64,000 nucleotides of DNA from Photobacterium sp. CCB-ST2H9 (GCF_023151555.2 NZ_CP100425.1:2418001-2482000); one strand, 5' to 3'; counted from the stretch's first letter, positions 9,699-17,975 are shown. Notes: generated by a model from the letters alone, not told the origin. Program-made: numbers and translations.

Positions 9699-10172
9699 TC
9701 ATCGGTTTTTCAGACTCGCCAGCACACCCTCTGCAGCCAGCTCGACCAGATCCAGCACATATTCGAAACCCTGATCGCCGCCATAATAAGGGTCTGGCAC
9801 CTCATCTTCCGCAACATCGGCATAATCCAGAAACAAGGCCAGTTTCGACAGATGTTCATCAGGGCATATCGCCATCAGATCCGACAGATTTTGCCGGTCC
9901 GCCGCCAGGATCAGGTCAAACCGTTCAAAATCCTCCGCTATCACCTGCCGGGCGCGCATGCCTTTGAAACTGTATCCCCTCGCCTCTCCCGCAGCACGGG
10001 CACGGTTGTCCGGCGGGTTTCCCTGGTGATAACCAATCGTGCCTGCCGAATCAATTTCGATTGCCATACTCGCCGCCTGTGCCCGGGCTCTCAGCACCGC
10101 CTCACCGGTGGGCGAACGACAAATGTTGCCCATACAAACAACTAACACAGAAGGCATCTTTCCTGTTGCCAT
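9699..10172 (-). CDS. low-molecular-weight protein-tyrosine phosphatase
   Basis: A cytoplasmic phosphatase of the LMW-PTP family. The signature CX5R loop is near the N-terminus (VCMGNICRSPT), with nucleophile Cys and phosphate-binding Arg, and the general-acid loop is VPDPYYGG near residue 125. With the start at 10172 the product is 157 residues, the family norm. This ATG (MATGKMPSVLVVC) has GAGGAAAGC directly upstream; an ATG at 10157 also has an AGGAAAG site, while longer in-frame extensions lack similarity to the family. In proteobacteria these enzymes often dephosphorylate capsule BY-kinases, but no exopolysaccharide or kinase gene is nearby, so the substrate is unknown. It is convergent with the upstream SulP gene. 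Confidence 0.92.
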   Translation of the reverse strand: MATGKMPSVLVVCMGNICRSPTGEAVLRARAQAASMAIEIDSAGTIGYHQGNPPDNRARAAGEARGYSFKGMRARQVIAEDFERFDLILAADRQNLSDLMAICPDEHLSKLALFLDYADVAEDEVPDPYYGGDQGFEYVLDLVELAAEGVLASLKNR

Positions 10173-10409
10173 GCTTTCCTCATTCATATCATTCAATGAA
10201 CCTGATAGAAAGACTATGCCTTGATTGAGCTGGATTGCAAGGCGGGGAAACATATGCCCGTGATTCCTTTCAAGAGGCAATACCATCCCTCACACTTACA
10301 AATCTCTGTATGAATTTCGTTTCCTTTGAAACCCATTCATGCCACGATGTGCACACTATTGCGCATTATGTCAATCAATGTGTCGATTCAGACCAGGTGA
10401 GGGAAAACC

Positions 10410-10942
10410 ATGTTCACGTGCTTGAAAGTGCTTCTCAGTATTCCGGTGGGTATCGGGCTGTTGTACCCGTTCTTTTATCCCGACAATCCGGGCGGTATTC
10501 TCGGCGAGTTCAGAATGCTGGGGAATGCAGGCTTCGTCATCACGGCGGCACTCTTCTTTTTTCTGGTCTACCTGTATGCGAAAGATTTGATGCGATCACT
10601 GGAATTGGTCTCGCCATCCTCACAACAAGCCAGTCCCCGGAGTGTGTGGCTGATGTTTCTGCTTCCGTATAATTTCATTGAAGATTTTTTCATTATCAGA
10701 AATGTGTCCCGCTCTCCCTAGCCGCCGAGGCACAGGTGAACTCCGCGCTTTCCGGAATTCAGTCGTTCGGTTTTTCGATTGGCATGGTCTGGTGCGGCGC
10801 ACAAATCCTGTCTTTGCTCCCCAACCAGATCGGCTCGGTTGCAGGTTTCATCGCCATTGTATTCTGGATCTGGCACTGGGTCTTGATTCGTCGGATAAAC
10901 GCGACACTGGCAAAATCTCTTGCCGTGAACGGGGCATCTTAA
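10410..10942 (+). pseudogene. small multi-pass membrane protein split by a frameshift
   Basis: The frame from ATG 10410, with GAGGG about 8 bases upstream, runs to TAG at 10719-10721 and encodes at least two hydrophobic helices (LLSIPVGIGLLYPFF near 8-22; FVITAALFFFLVYLYA near 42-57), with a third near VWLMFLLPYNFIEDFF. The -1 frame is open across the same point and reads SLAAEAQVNSALSGIQSFGF and onward, with two more helices (SIGMVWCGAQILSLL; GSVAGFIAIVFWIWHWVLI), ending at 10942. Hydrophobic, in-register sequence on both sides suggests one protein of about 177 residues broken around 10705-10720 by loss of one base (or gain of two). It could also be a sequencing error in the C-rich TCCCGCTCTCCC stretch. 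I do not recognise the family. The 3' end is followed by a terminator. Confidence 0.6.
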
Positions 10943-10959
10943 CCCGCTGAATCCCAGAT

Positions 10960-10986
10960 AAAAATGGAGACATCGCCTCCATTTTT
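10960..10986. terminator. bidirectional terminator between convergent genes
   Basis: AAAAATGGAG / CTCCATTTTT form a 10-bp perfect stem with a 7-base loop. The flanking A and T runs let it act on both strands, serving the membrane-protein gene (plus) and the unknown pair ending at 11020 (minus). Confidence 0.85.
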
Positions 10987-11019
10987 ATTCGACAGAAAAG
11001 CATCAGCTTCTGGATTTCA

Positions 11020-11490
11020 TCAGTTAGAATCAGACCCGGCATACTGAATGCTTTCAGTCAGCAATTTTTCCAGCTGATTGCTCGATGCGTAGACCCGAAT
11101 GCCTTTCAGGTCACTCGGAACACTCTGCATAATGAAGTTCGCTTCCACAGGCATGATGGCCTCAGCGGCAAAGCCTTCCGGAGGCGTAGCGACAAAATCA
11201 AACTCATAGATGCCGTCAAGCGGCGCGACCACATACACAAACGGGTTCAGCCGGACGTTGTCCCACCCCAGTGTCGAAGCAAATCCGGCAACCTTGATCT
11301 CCAGCTGCGGCGGATTGGTTTTCAGATAAAGCATTTCGATATCATTCACCTGCAACAACTTCGTTTCCGTATCCATTGTCTTGTCCTTCTTATTGTCGGC
11401 GTTATCGGCCTGACGATCGAGACTGGCATAGACTGAAACAGCGCCCAGCAAAATGAGCAATACAGTAAGAACGTATTTCATAGATATCAT
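11020..11490 (-). CDS. unknown exported or membrane-anchored protein, partner of the upstream gene
   Basis: I do not recognise this 156-residue protein. Residues 4-22 (MKYVLTVLLILLGAVSVYA) form a signal peptide or N-terminal anchor. A short charged linker (ADNADNKKDK) follows, then a hydrophilic domain expected in the periplasm (IEMLYLKTNPPQLEIKVAGF, LDGIYEFDFVATPPEGF). There is no lipobox and no cysteine. The ATG at 11490 overlaps the stop of the upstream gene (ATGA), so translation is probably coupled; the in-frame ATG at 11481 is an alternative start. Pairing with a membrane protein bearing a cytoplasmic winged-helix-like domain suggests a signalling or regulatory pair, but this is inference. 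Confidence 0.75.
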   Translation of the reverse strand: MISMKYVLTVLLILLGAVSVYASLDRQADNADNKKDKTMDTETKLLQVNDIEMLYLKTNPPQLEIKVAGFASTLGWDNVRLNPFVYVVAPLDGIYEFDFVATPPEGFAAEAIMPVEANFIMQSVPSDLKGIRVYASSNQLEKLLTESIQYAGSDSN

Positions 11491-11891
11491 ACCGATGGCT
11501 TGAGCGAGGCCTGTCTGATTGCTTCCGGGCTGATTTCATGTAATGGACAGCGTGATATCAGCCCCCATTTACCCGGAAAATGCTCTGATCCCCGAGCATG
11601 GATTTGAATCAGATGTGTTTTTGTCTGCTCTTCGTTGCAACCAATGACGGCAGCCAGAGCAGACAGATCGCACCAACCCGATTCGGACTGCTCCAAAATC
11701 GTTTGCAGCGTCAGCTGGCGGGCCTGGTCAATCTTTCGCTGATCCCGGTTTTTATACCATTCCAGCGACATGTTCCCCAATATCGCAACGATAGAGCCGA
11801 TGATTGCACCGACAACCCCCACCAGCGCAATCCAGAACTTGGTATTGCTGACAACCTGGCTGGCAATATGCGTAAGCTCTAAATCTGTCAT
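11487..11891 (-). CDS. unknown membrane protein with C-terminal winged-helix-like domain
   Basis: A 134-residue protein from ATG 11891 (MTDLELTHIASQ), preceded by GGGGA about 9 bases upstream; an upstream in-frame TTG at 11927 has no binding site. One hydrophobic helix spans about residues 20-40 (FWIALVGVVGAIIGSIVAILG). It is followed by basic residues (EWYKNRDQRKIDQ), placing the C-terminus in the cytoplasm. The C-terminal part (LTLQTILEQSESGWCDLSAL, IGCNEEQTKTHLIQIHARG, then WGLISRC) has the helix-helix-helix-strand look of a small winged helix. The topology is the reverse of ToxR, whose DNA-binding domain is N-terminal. The gene overlaps the downstream exported-protein gene by 4 bases. The fold call is by eye, with no recognised family. 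Confidence 0.72.
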   Translation of the reverse strand: MTDLELTHIASQVVSNTKFWIALVGVVGAIIGSIVAILGNMSLEWYKNRDQRKIDQARQLTLQTILEQSESGWCDLSALAAVIGCNEEQTKTHLIQIHARGSEHFPGKWGLISRCPLHEISPEAIRQASLKPSV

Positions 11892-11927
11892 GCTATGTCC
11901 CCATTGTTCAATCCGTGAACGACCCAA

Positions 11928-12235
11928 AATATCGATGTGTGATGCTTTTCACGCGCAATCACTCATCAGACAACCAACATATGCTTCCTTCCGGAATATG
12001 CTTCTTTCCGAGAATAGACGTCCCGTGCAAGCCCCAAAGATTTTTCTGCTCATTATGTGTTCATGGTCATATTCTGTGCAACCGGTCGCTGGACAGCCAT
12101 CAACTACCCGTTTCCCCTCAATTCGGATGGCGCCGATACATCCAACCCGGCGGTACCTCATTCCCGGCGTCAAAAGCGTCTGAAATAGACTACATTTCAA
12201 ATCACACAGCTCATCAGCATGCATGAAGGAAGGAT
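11928..12235. other. intergenic region between the divergent unknown pair and the FMN reductase gene
   Basis: About 310 bases without a convincing gene. Short open frames exist on both strands (for example 11949-12224 minus) but lack ribosome-binding sites, recognisable motifs and the local codon pattern. The right end carries the AAGGAAGGAT ribosome-binding site of the FMN reductase gene. I see no clear promoter hexamers or repeats. Confidence 0.5.
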
Positions 12236-12796
12236 ATGCTTAAGTTATTGATCATTTTCGGAAGCACCCGTCCCAAGCGGGGTGGCCTGCCCGTCGCACA
12301 CTGGGTATTGGAGGAAGCCAGGCAAGCGGGCACCTTTGACGTGATGTTCGCGGATCTGAAAACCGTGAATCTGCCATTGCTCGATGAACCTGAGCACCCG
12401 GCTCAGCAGAAATACACCAAAGATCACACCCAAGCCTGGAGCCAGACAGTCAGTGCCGCAGATGCGGTTGTCTTTGTCACCCCGGAGTACGATTATTTCC
12501 CGCCGGCCGCTCTGGTCAATGCCATTCAGTTTCTGGCAAAAGAATGGGCCGGAAAGCCGATTGGGATTGTCAGTTACGGCGGGGTCTCAGGCGGACTGCG
12601 TTCTACACAGGCTCTGCGGCTGCTACTGTCCGCAGTCAATAACATGACGCTGTCCGGATCCGTTCCGATTGCTTTTTATCAGCAATACATCAAAGAAGAT
12701 GGCGTTCTGGAAGCCAATGAACCGATGAAAAAAGGACTACATGGTCTGCTCACAGAATTACATCGTATGGCTGTGCTGGTCCGTCAGAATCAATAG
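12236..12796 (+). CDS. NADPH-dependent FMN reductase family flavoprotein
   Basis: A 186-residue flavodoxin-like reductase. The FMN-phosphate loop is at the N-terminus (IIFGSTRPKRGG), and the family blocks VTPEYDYFPPAALVNAIQFL (about 82-101) and GKPIGIVSYGGVSGGLRS (about 106-123) follow. Members of this family (ChrR, YieF, azoreductase types) reduce flavins, quinones, chromate or azo dyes with NAD(P)H; the physiological substrate here is unknown. The ATG has an excellent AAGGAAGGAT site. The gene appears monocistronic and convergent with the glycine-zipper lipoprotein gene, with a GGTACCG/CGGTACC stem at 12829-12849 between or overlapping the 3' ends. Confidence 0.9.
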   Translation: MLKLLIIFGSTRPKRGGLPVAHWVLEEARQAGTFDVMFADLKTVNLPLLDEPEHPAQQKYTKDHTQAWSQTVSAADAVVFVTPEYDYFPPAALVNAIQFLAKEWAGKPIGIVSYGGVSGGLRSTQALRLLLSAVNNMTLSGSVPIAFYQQYIKEDGVLEANEPMKKGLHGLLTELHRMAVLVRQNQ

Positions 12797-12836
12797 ACAG
12801 TTCTGAGAAGCAGAAAAGTCGAAAGGCGGGTACCGC

Positions 12837-13295
12837 TTAGTTCGGTACCACTCTTGCGGTACTGCCTGAGATATTCACCCGGACTTTCTGACCGACACGG
12901 AAAACCATATTGGGATCGGCAGCCTGAACGATGGCAATGGTGTCGCCGGAATCGAGTTTGATGGTCAGGTTTACCCCGTTGCTTTCAGACATACTTTGTG
13001 AGGCTTTGTTACCGGCGTAACCACCCAGCAGACCACCACCAATTGCGGCGATATCAGAACCTTTACCGCCCCCGACCGTCGAACCAATCAGACCACCAAT
13101 GGCTGCCCCTGCAATCGTACCGGCGACATTTTGCTCGCCCTGAATCGTCACAGGGTCAATCTGGACAATGGTGCCGTATTTCACTTGCTGAATATGCTGA
13201 GCCTGAGATCGGCCATAGCTGTTCCCGTAGGGATTGCTGGCACACCCGCTCAGTATCAGCACGGCCATACACAAGATTAAGAGTAAGTACTTCAC
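12837..13295 (-). CDS. glycine-zipper outer-membrane lipoprotein (SlyB/Pcp type)
   Basis: A 152-residue lipoprotein with a signal peptide ending in the lipobox LSGC (Cys at residue 18). It contains a glycine-zipper 2TM segment at about 58-95 (AGTIAGAAIGGLIGSTVGGG, IGGGLLGGYAGNKAS) and a C-terminal beta-rich domain (VNLTIKLDSGDTIAIVQ, RVGQKVRV). This is the SlyB/Pcp layout; such proteins sit in the outer membrane and support envelope integrity. Translation starts at GTG 13295 with AGGTGATG just upstream. A related glycine-zipper protein lies at 44340-44804. Function beyond the family level is not known. Confidence 0.88.
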   Translation of the reverse strand: MKYLLLILCMAVLILSGCASNPYGNSYGRSQAQHIQQVKYGTIVQIDPVTIQGEQNVAGTIAGAAIGGLIGSTVGGGKGSDIAAIGGGLLGGYAGNKASQSMSESNGVNLTIKLDSGDTIAIVQAADPNMVFRVGQKVRVNISGSTARVVPN

Positions 13296-13604
13296 AACAT
13301 CACCTGCCCGTTTTACTTCACCTGGACGCTAAAAGTATAGCAAGACCCGGATGTTGCCAGTGACTAATCCTTGAGAGCCTGCGCCTGTTCAGCACGGGGA
13401 TTATCCCGGCCGCTGAAACGAAGTCCAGGACAGTTTCATCACTGATTATTGACTCAATGTTCTGAAAAGCGATACAGCGTCCTGTCGCCTGACTCCTAAA
13501 ATTTCAGACAGTATTTGATGCGTGTCTCTTTCACGGGCTCTGGTCACAACGCCCGTGACAGCTTCCAACAGGAACCTGCCATCAATTCAACATGGAGCTC
13601 ACAC
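13296..13604. promoter_or_regulatory. divergent region and leader of the arylsulfatase gene
   Basis: About 310 bases between the lipoprotein (minus) and the arylsulfatase (plus), which must hold both promoters. A perfect 8-bp hairpin, TCACGGGC (13531-13538) with GCCCGTGA (13551-13558), lies about 47 bases before the arylsulfatase start and would be in its leader RNA. An in-frame extension of the arylsulfatase frame to 13515 is open but carries no signal peptide, so I treat it as untranslated. No clear operator is recognised. Confidence 0.45.
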
Positions 13605-16043
13605 ATGAAACCAAAACAGCTTTTACTGAGCCTGGCCTGCTCACTTTGTGTGTTCATGGCACATGCTTCCGAAGAAAGCCCGGCCCCGGCTGTCGATGAC
13701 ATGGGGATCCCTGTCAATGCAGGGTTTCAGGGAACAATGGAGCTTGACGTCAGAGATTCGAAAGCAGACTGGACACCTTTCACCCCGAAAAAGGCCAAAG
13801 AAGGTTCTCCCAATATTTTATTTGTCCTCTACGACGATACCGGCTTGGGTGCCTGGTCACCTTATGGTGGCAGAATCAATATGCCGACGCTTGACCGAAT
13901 CGCGCAAAACGGCCTCACTTATACCCAATGGCATACAACGGCCCTGTGCTCACCAACCCGTTCTACCCTTCTAACCGGTCGAAATCACCACTTAAACGGG
14001 ATGGCAGCCATTACGGAAGCCGCAAATGGATTTCCCGGTGCCAGTGGCCGCTTCCCGGATCAGGTCACAACCATTGCCGAAGTCTTAAGAAACAATGGAT
14101 ACAGTACCTTTTGGATCGGTAAGAACCATAATGTTCCGGAGCAGGATGTTGCACCGGGCGCCACCCGCAAAGAGTGGCCGACTCAACAGGGATTCGATCG
14201 CTTTTACGGATTTCTGGGCGGCGAGACCAATAACTGGTATCCGGATTTAGTTGAAGATAACCGCTTTATTGATGCACCTTACAGTCCGGAAGATGGCTAC
14301 CATCTGTCAAAAGATCTGGCTGATCAGGCAATAAAAATGCTGCGAAACCAGAATGCAACCAACCCATCCAAACCCTGGTATATGTGGTTTAACCCGGGCG
14401 CCAACCATGCACCGCATCATGTCGCGAAAGAATGGTCAGACAAATACAAAGGTAAATTTGACGATGGCTATGATGCATACAGGGAATGGGTGACCCAAAA
14501 AATGATCGAAAAAGGCATCTTGCCTGAAGGCACCGTCAACACGCCCATGAACCCCATGCCCAAAGATCAGGCAAACCCAGCTGATCATGTCCGCCCCTGG
14601 AATACCTTGAGTGATGATGAGAAAAAACTCTTCGCCAGAATGGCTGAGGTCTATGCCGGTTTTTCAGAATACACCGATGCTCAGGTGGGCCGTATCATTG
14701 ACTACCTTGAAGAGACGAAACAGCTGGAAAATACCATCATCATTTATGCTGCCGACAATGGTGCTTCTGGCGAAGGGACTGAAAACGGCTCAGTGAATGA
14801 AAACAAATTCTTTAATAACTACCCCGATGACATCAAAGAAAACCTGAAGTATCTGGACAGCCTCGGCTCACCGGATACCTACAACCACTATCCGACCGGC
14901 TGGGCTGCAGCGTTTTCAGCACCATTTAAAATGTTCAAACGCTACTCACAATTTGCGGGCGGGACCGCTGACCCCCTCATCATTTCGTGGCCCAAAGGCA
15001 TCAAGGCGAGAGGGGAAATACGGCATCAGTACCACCATTCGGTCGATATCGTCCCGACCATTCTGGAAATTACCGGGAATGAAATGCCCAAAGTGAATCA
15101 TGGCGTTGAGCAGTATCCGCTCTCAGGCGTTTCAATGGTTTACACCTTTGATGCGAAGCCGGATGATCCAACCCAGAAAAAAGTTCAATACTATTCAATG
15201 CTCGGTACACGCGGTATCTGGAAGGATGGCTGGAAAGCTTCTGCGATCCATTCGCCACTGACGGGTCACGGTCAATTTGATAAAGACGAATGGGAGCTTT
15301 ATCACGTGGCAGTAGATCGCTCTGAATCTAAAAACTTAGCCAAAGAAAATCCGGAGAAATTGAAAGAACTGGTCGACACCTGGTTTGAAGAAGCCAAGAA
15401 AAACAATGTGCTTCCCTTAGATGACCGCAGTGCTGCTGAAGTTCTCGGCATTGAACGGCCATCTGAAGAAGCCCCCAGAGACACTTACGTGTACTACCCC
15501 GATACAGCACCGGTCCCGGAAGGGGTCGCCGTGAACATTCGGGGCCGTTCTTATAAAATTCTTGCCAATGTGGAAATCAAAGATGAAAACGCCTCAGGGG
15601 TCATCTTTGCCCATGGTTCCCGTTTCGGAGGCCATTCATTGTTCCTGAAAGATAAAAAACTGTATTACGTCTATAACTTCCTGGGCATTCAGCCTGAGCA
15701 GGTCTTTGAATCGTCAGAAGAACTGAAACCCGGTAAGTACACGCTGGGCATGGCGTTTGAAAAAACAGGCACAGGTGAGAATGGTGAGATTCTGGGTAAA
15801 ACCCAGCTCTACATCAATGACAAAGAAGTAGCTTCTGGTGAAATGAAAACGCAACCCGCGAAATTTACCCTGTCGGGCGACGGCCTATGTGTCGGCTATG
15901 ACAGCGGCGATGCGGTCAGCGCCCTCTATAAATCACCGGGTGATTTCAAAGGCGGTGTCATACAGGCCGTTGGCGTGTCTGTTTCTGGGCAGCCGTATAA
16001 AAACCTGGAATTGGAAGCCAAACGGATGTTAATGCAACACTAA
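13605..16043 (+). CDS. periplasmic arylsulfatase (type I sulfatase)
   Basis: Hydrolyses sulfate esters. The 812-residue precursor starts at ATG 13605, with GGAG 9 bases upstream, and has a signal peptide (LLLSLACSLCVFMAHA, cleavage near residue 23). The alkaline-phosphatase-fold sulfatase domain shows metal-binding LYDDTG near 76, the active-site CSPTR (Cys115, the residue converted to formylglycine) followed by STLLTGRNHH, GKNHN, NPGANHAPHH and AADNGASGEG. A C-terminal domain from about residue 620 (VNIRGRSYKILANVEI, GVIFAHGSRFGGHSLF) may aid substrate binding. Length exceeds simple arylsulfatases (about 530) but fits the extended AtsA-like group. No formylglycine-generating enzyme is encoded nearby, so maturation must rely on a gene elsewhere. 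The gene is monocistronic, and a 13-bp inverted repeat follows it. Confidence 0.92.
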   Translation: MKPKQLLLSLACSLCVFMAHASEESPAPAVDDMGIPVNAGFQGTMELDVRDSKADWTPFTPKKAKEGSPNILFVLYDDTGLGAWSPYGGRINMPTLDRIAQNGLTYTQWHTTALCSPTRSTLLTGRNHHLNGMAAITEAANGFPGASGRFPDQVTTIAEVLRNNGYSTFWIGKNHNVPEQDVAPGATRKEWPTQQGFDRFYGFLGGETNNWYPDLVEDNRFIDAPYSPEDGYHLSKDLADQAIKMLRNQNATNPSKPWYMWFNPGANHAPHHVAKEWSDKYKGKFDDGYDAYREWVTQKMIEKGILPEGTVNTPMNPMPKDQANPADHVRPWNTLSDDEKKLFARMAEVYAGFSEYTDAQVGRIIDYLEETKQLENTIIIYAADNGASGEGTENGSVNENKFFNNYPDDIKENLKYLDSLGSPDTYNHYPTGWAAAFSAPFKMFKRYSQFAGGTADPLIISWPKGIKARGEIRHQYHHSVDIVPTILEITGNEMPKVNHGVEQYPLSGVSMVYTFDAKPDDPTQKKVQYYSMLGTRGIWKDGWKASAIHSPLTGHGQFDKDEWELYHVAVDRSESKNLAKENPEKLKELVDTWFEEAKKNNVLPLDDRSAAEVLGIERPSEEAPRDTYVYYPDTAPVPEGVAVNIRGRSYKILANVEIKDENASGVIFAHGSRFGGHSLFLKDKKLYYVYNFLGIQPEQVFESSEELKPGKYTLGMAFEKTGTGENGEILGKTQLYINDKEVASGEMKTQPAKFTLSGDGLCVGYDSGDAVSALYKSPGDFKGGVIQAVGVSVSGQPYKNLELEAKRMLMQH

Positions 16044-16062
16044 TCCCATCGTTCAAGCTTCC

Positions 16063-16104
16063 TCCGGCGCTCGCTGTTTACATCCCCTGCAAGCGAGCGC
16101 CGGA
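16063..16104. repeat. 13-bp perfect inverted repeat after the arylsulfatase gene
   Basis: TCCGGCGCTCGCT (16063-16075) is perfectly complementary to AGCGAGCGCCGGA (16092-16104) across a 16-base loop, 20 bases after the arylsulfatase stop. It is very G+C-rich and lacks the T run of a standard terminator. It may stabilise the mRNA 3' end, end transcription with Rho, or be a dispersed palindromic element. Confidence 0.85.
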
Positions 16105-16240
16105 TCGCTTCGGTCGCCCCTCTCACAACATCCCCCTCGCAATACGAGCTGCTGAAATCAATGAGGTTAATCCTTGCACCTCAAAACTGCCTCCCTCAGA
16201 ATGATGGTTTTCCAAATCAAACGGCAACGAAGAGAAACTC

Positions 16241-16846
16241 ATGGCAGACGAACAGAACAAGCAGGATCGCTACAAAGCCAGACAACAGAAAGTAAAAGAT
16301 GAAGTGGATGCCCGTGTCGCCGCCGCCCAGACAGAAAAAGGCATCCTGCTGGTGATTACCGGAAACGGTAAGGGGAAATCGACATCCGGATTCGGCACTA
16401 TTGCCCGTGCAGTCGGGCATGACCAGAAATGTGGTGTAGGCCAGTTCATCAAAGGCACCTGGGATAATGGCGAGCGGAATCTGCTGGAAAAACTCGGGGT
16501 CACATTTGCAGTCATGGGTACCGGCTTCACCTGGGACACTCAGGACAAAACTGCTGATACGCTGGCCGCAGAAAAAACCTGGGCTGAATGTAAAAAGATG
16601 CTCACCGATGACAGCTATGATGTGGTGCTGCTGGATGAACTCACCTATATGCTGACCTATGGATATCTGGATATTGAAGACGTCCTGGAGACGATTGCAC
16701 GCCGACCGCCAGAACAATCGGTCGTCGTCACCGGTCGCGGGGCCCACCGCCGTTTGACGGATATGGCGGACACCGTGTCTGAAGTGCGGAATGTCAAACA
16801 CGCCTTTGAGAGCGGTATCAAAGCCCGCAAAGGCGTGGACTGGTAA
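16241..16846 (+). CDS. cobO: cob(I)yrinic acid a,c-diamide adenosyltransferase
   Basis: Transfers the adenosyl group of ATP to cobalt of corrinoids, making adenosylcobalamin precursors (CobO/BtuR/CobA type). The 201-residue length is typical. A P-loop (ITGNGKGKSTSGFG) lies near residue 40, preceded by the characteristic charged N-terminal segment (RYKARQQKVKDEVDARVAAA). The blocks GQFIKGTWDNGERN, VVLLDELTY and VVVTGRGAHRRL follow in family order. No other cobalamin biosynthesis gene is in the window, so it most likely serves corrinoid salvage. GAGAAACTC precedes the ATG. It is convergent with the DUF457 hydrolase gene; the stop and that gene's end abut at 16846/16847. Confidence 0.95.
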   Translation: MADEQNKQDRYKARQQKVKDEVDARVAAAQTEKGILLVITGNGKGKSTSGFGTIARAVGHDQKCGVGQFIKGTWDNGERNLLEKLGVTFAVMGTGFTWDTQDKTADTLAAEKTWAECKKMLTDDSYDVVLLDELTYMLTYGYLDIEDVLETIARRPPEQSVVVTGRGAHRRLTDMADTVSEVRNVKHAFESGIKARKGVDW

Positions 16847-17902
16847 TTACCCGGATAACGGACGGGCTGCTGTGGCCTGGCAGGTCTCTGAAACATGGCA
16901 GAGATCGGCATTGATATCCTGACTTCCCAGCAGCCTCAGCCAGAGCGATGGCAGATGCTTCATTCGAACGGACGGGCTCTCCAGCTGAACCGGACGTTGC
17001 AACTGCCAGTCCTGGTGCTCATCTTTGCTGGCAAAAACAAAGCGAAAAGGCAGATAGTCGACCATGCCCAGACGCAGATCTGTGGCAATCAACTGCTCGT
17101 CCTGCGTTTCATAGCGCACAAAACGATCCGTAAAGGTTTCCAGCGCCTGTAAGGTTGTCGGTTTTGCAACGTCTTCCGGCCAGTGACCGCGGGGTTTGAC
17201 GATAAAAGCCACGTCGTGGCTGCCATCCAGTAAAGAAGACAGCCCTTCCCAGTACTGTTCGTTATCCAGCACAACGATACGCCACAACACCGTATTGAAT
17301 GGCGTGGGAGTCACCAATACCGGCTGTCCCTCCAGTGCCGTCCCGGCAAGCTGTTTCTCGACCTTGTGCTCAATCAGATGAAGCGCCGCGACCGACCAGG
17401 CCAGATAAATCCCGGACAGAATGATCCCCGCCCGGCAAAGGCTGGCTATCCGTTCACGCCAGATCAGCGCCGCCAGCAACGTCAGTAGTAAGGGCAGCGT
17501 ATAGAGCGGGTCAATGATAAAAATACTGGAGATCGCCACACTGACAGGCATAGGCCAGAACAATTGGGTTCCGTAGGCCGTAAAAGCATCGAGTAACGGA
17601 TGCGTGATCAAACAGGCTGCCACCAGACACCACAGATGGCCAAAACCAAACTGTGTTGGCCGCCACCGCTGCCAGCAGAGCGTCAGCAGAAAAGAAAACG
17701 GAAAAAGTACAAACAATGAATGACTGAAGCCCCGGTGTTTTACCATGTCTGAAACAGGATCACCGTAATCAATCAGAACATCTAAATCCGGAATGGTGCC
17801 GAGCATCGCGCCGGCCACCAGCACTTTCGGCGATGCTTTCCGTCCGGCAATCATGCCGGCAACCGCAGCGCCCAAAGCGGCTTGAGTGACTGAATCCACC
17901 AA
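16847..17902 (-). CDS. DUF457/YdjM-type inner-membrane metal-dependent hydrolase
   Basis: A 351-residue multi-pass membrane protein of the YdjM/YbcI (DUF457) family. The N-terminal region has MVDSVTQAALGAAVAGMIAG, then GAMLGTIPDLDVLIDYG and the metal-ligand-like HRGFSHSL, with a second THPLLDAFTAYGTQLFWP block. These His/Asp residues are those expected to bind metal in the family. Several hydrophobic helices fill residues about 60-190. A soluble C-terminal domain of about 150 residues (FNTVLWRIVVLDNEQYWEGL, VKPRGHWPEDV) follows, longer than in E. coli YdjM. The biochemical activity is not established. It lies downstream of the asmA-like gene on the same strand, separated by a terminator. Confidence 0.88.
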   Translation of the reverse strand: MVDSVTQAALGAAVAGMIAGRKASPKVLVAGAMLGTIPDLDVLIDYGDPVSDMVKHRGFSHSLFVLFPFSFLLTLCWQRWRPTQFGFGHLWCLVAACLITHPLLDAFTAYGTQLFWPMPVSVAISSIFIIDPLYTLPLLLTLLAALIWRERIASLCRAGIILSGIYLAWSVAALHLIEHKVEKQLAGTALEGQPVLVTPTPFNTVLWRIVVLDNEQYWEGLSSLLDGSHDVAFIVKPRGHWPEDVAKPTTLQALETFTDRFVRYETQDEQLIATDLRLGMVDYLPFRFVFASKDEHQDWQLQRPVQLESPSVRMKHLPSLWLRLLGSQDINADLCHVSETCQATAARPLSG

Positions 17903-17975
17903 CTGTTCTCCACAAATTTTTTCCCGATTGTATCAGAACAGTGCGCCAATGAAGGACACAGGTAACGTCCCGTCA

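Noticed and set aside
11949..12224. A 91-codon cysteine-containing minus-strand frame
   Set aside because: No ribosome-binding site, no recognised motif, and an overlapping plus-strand frame of similar length; treated as non-coding.
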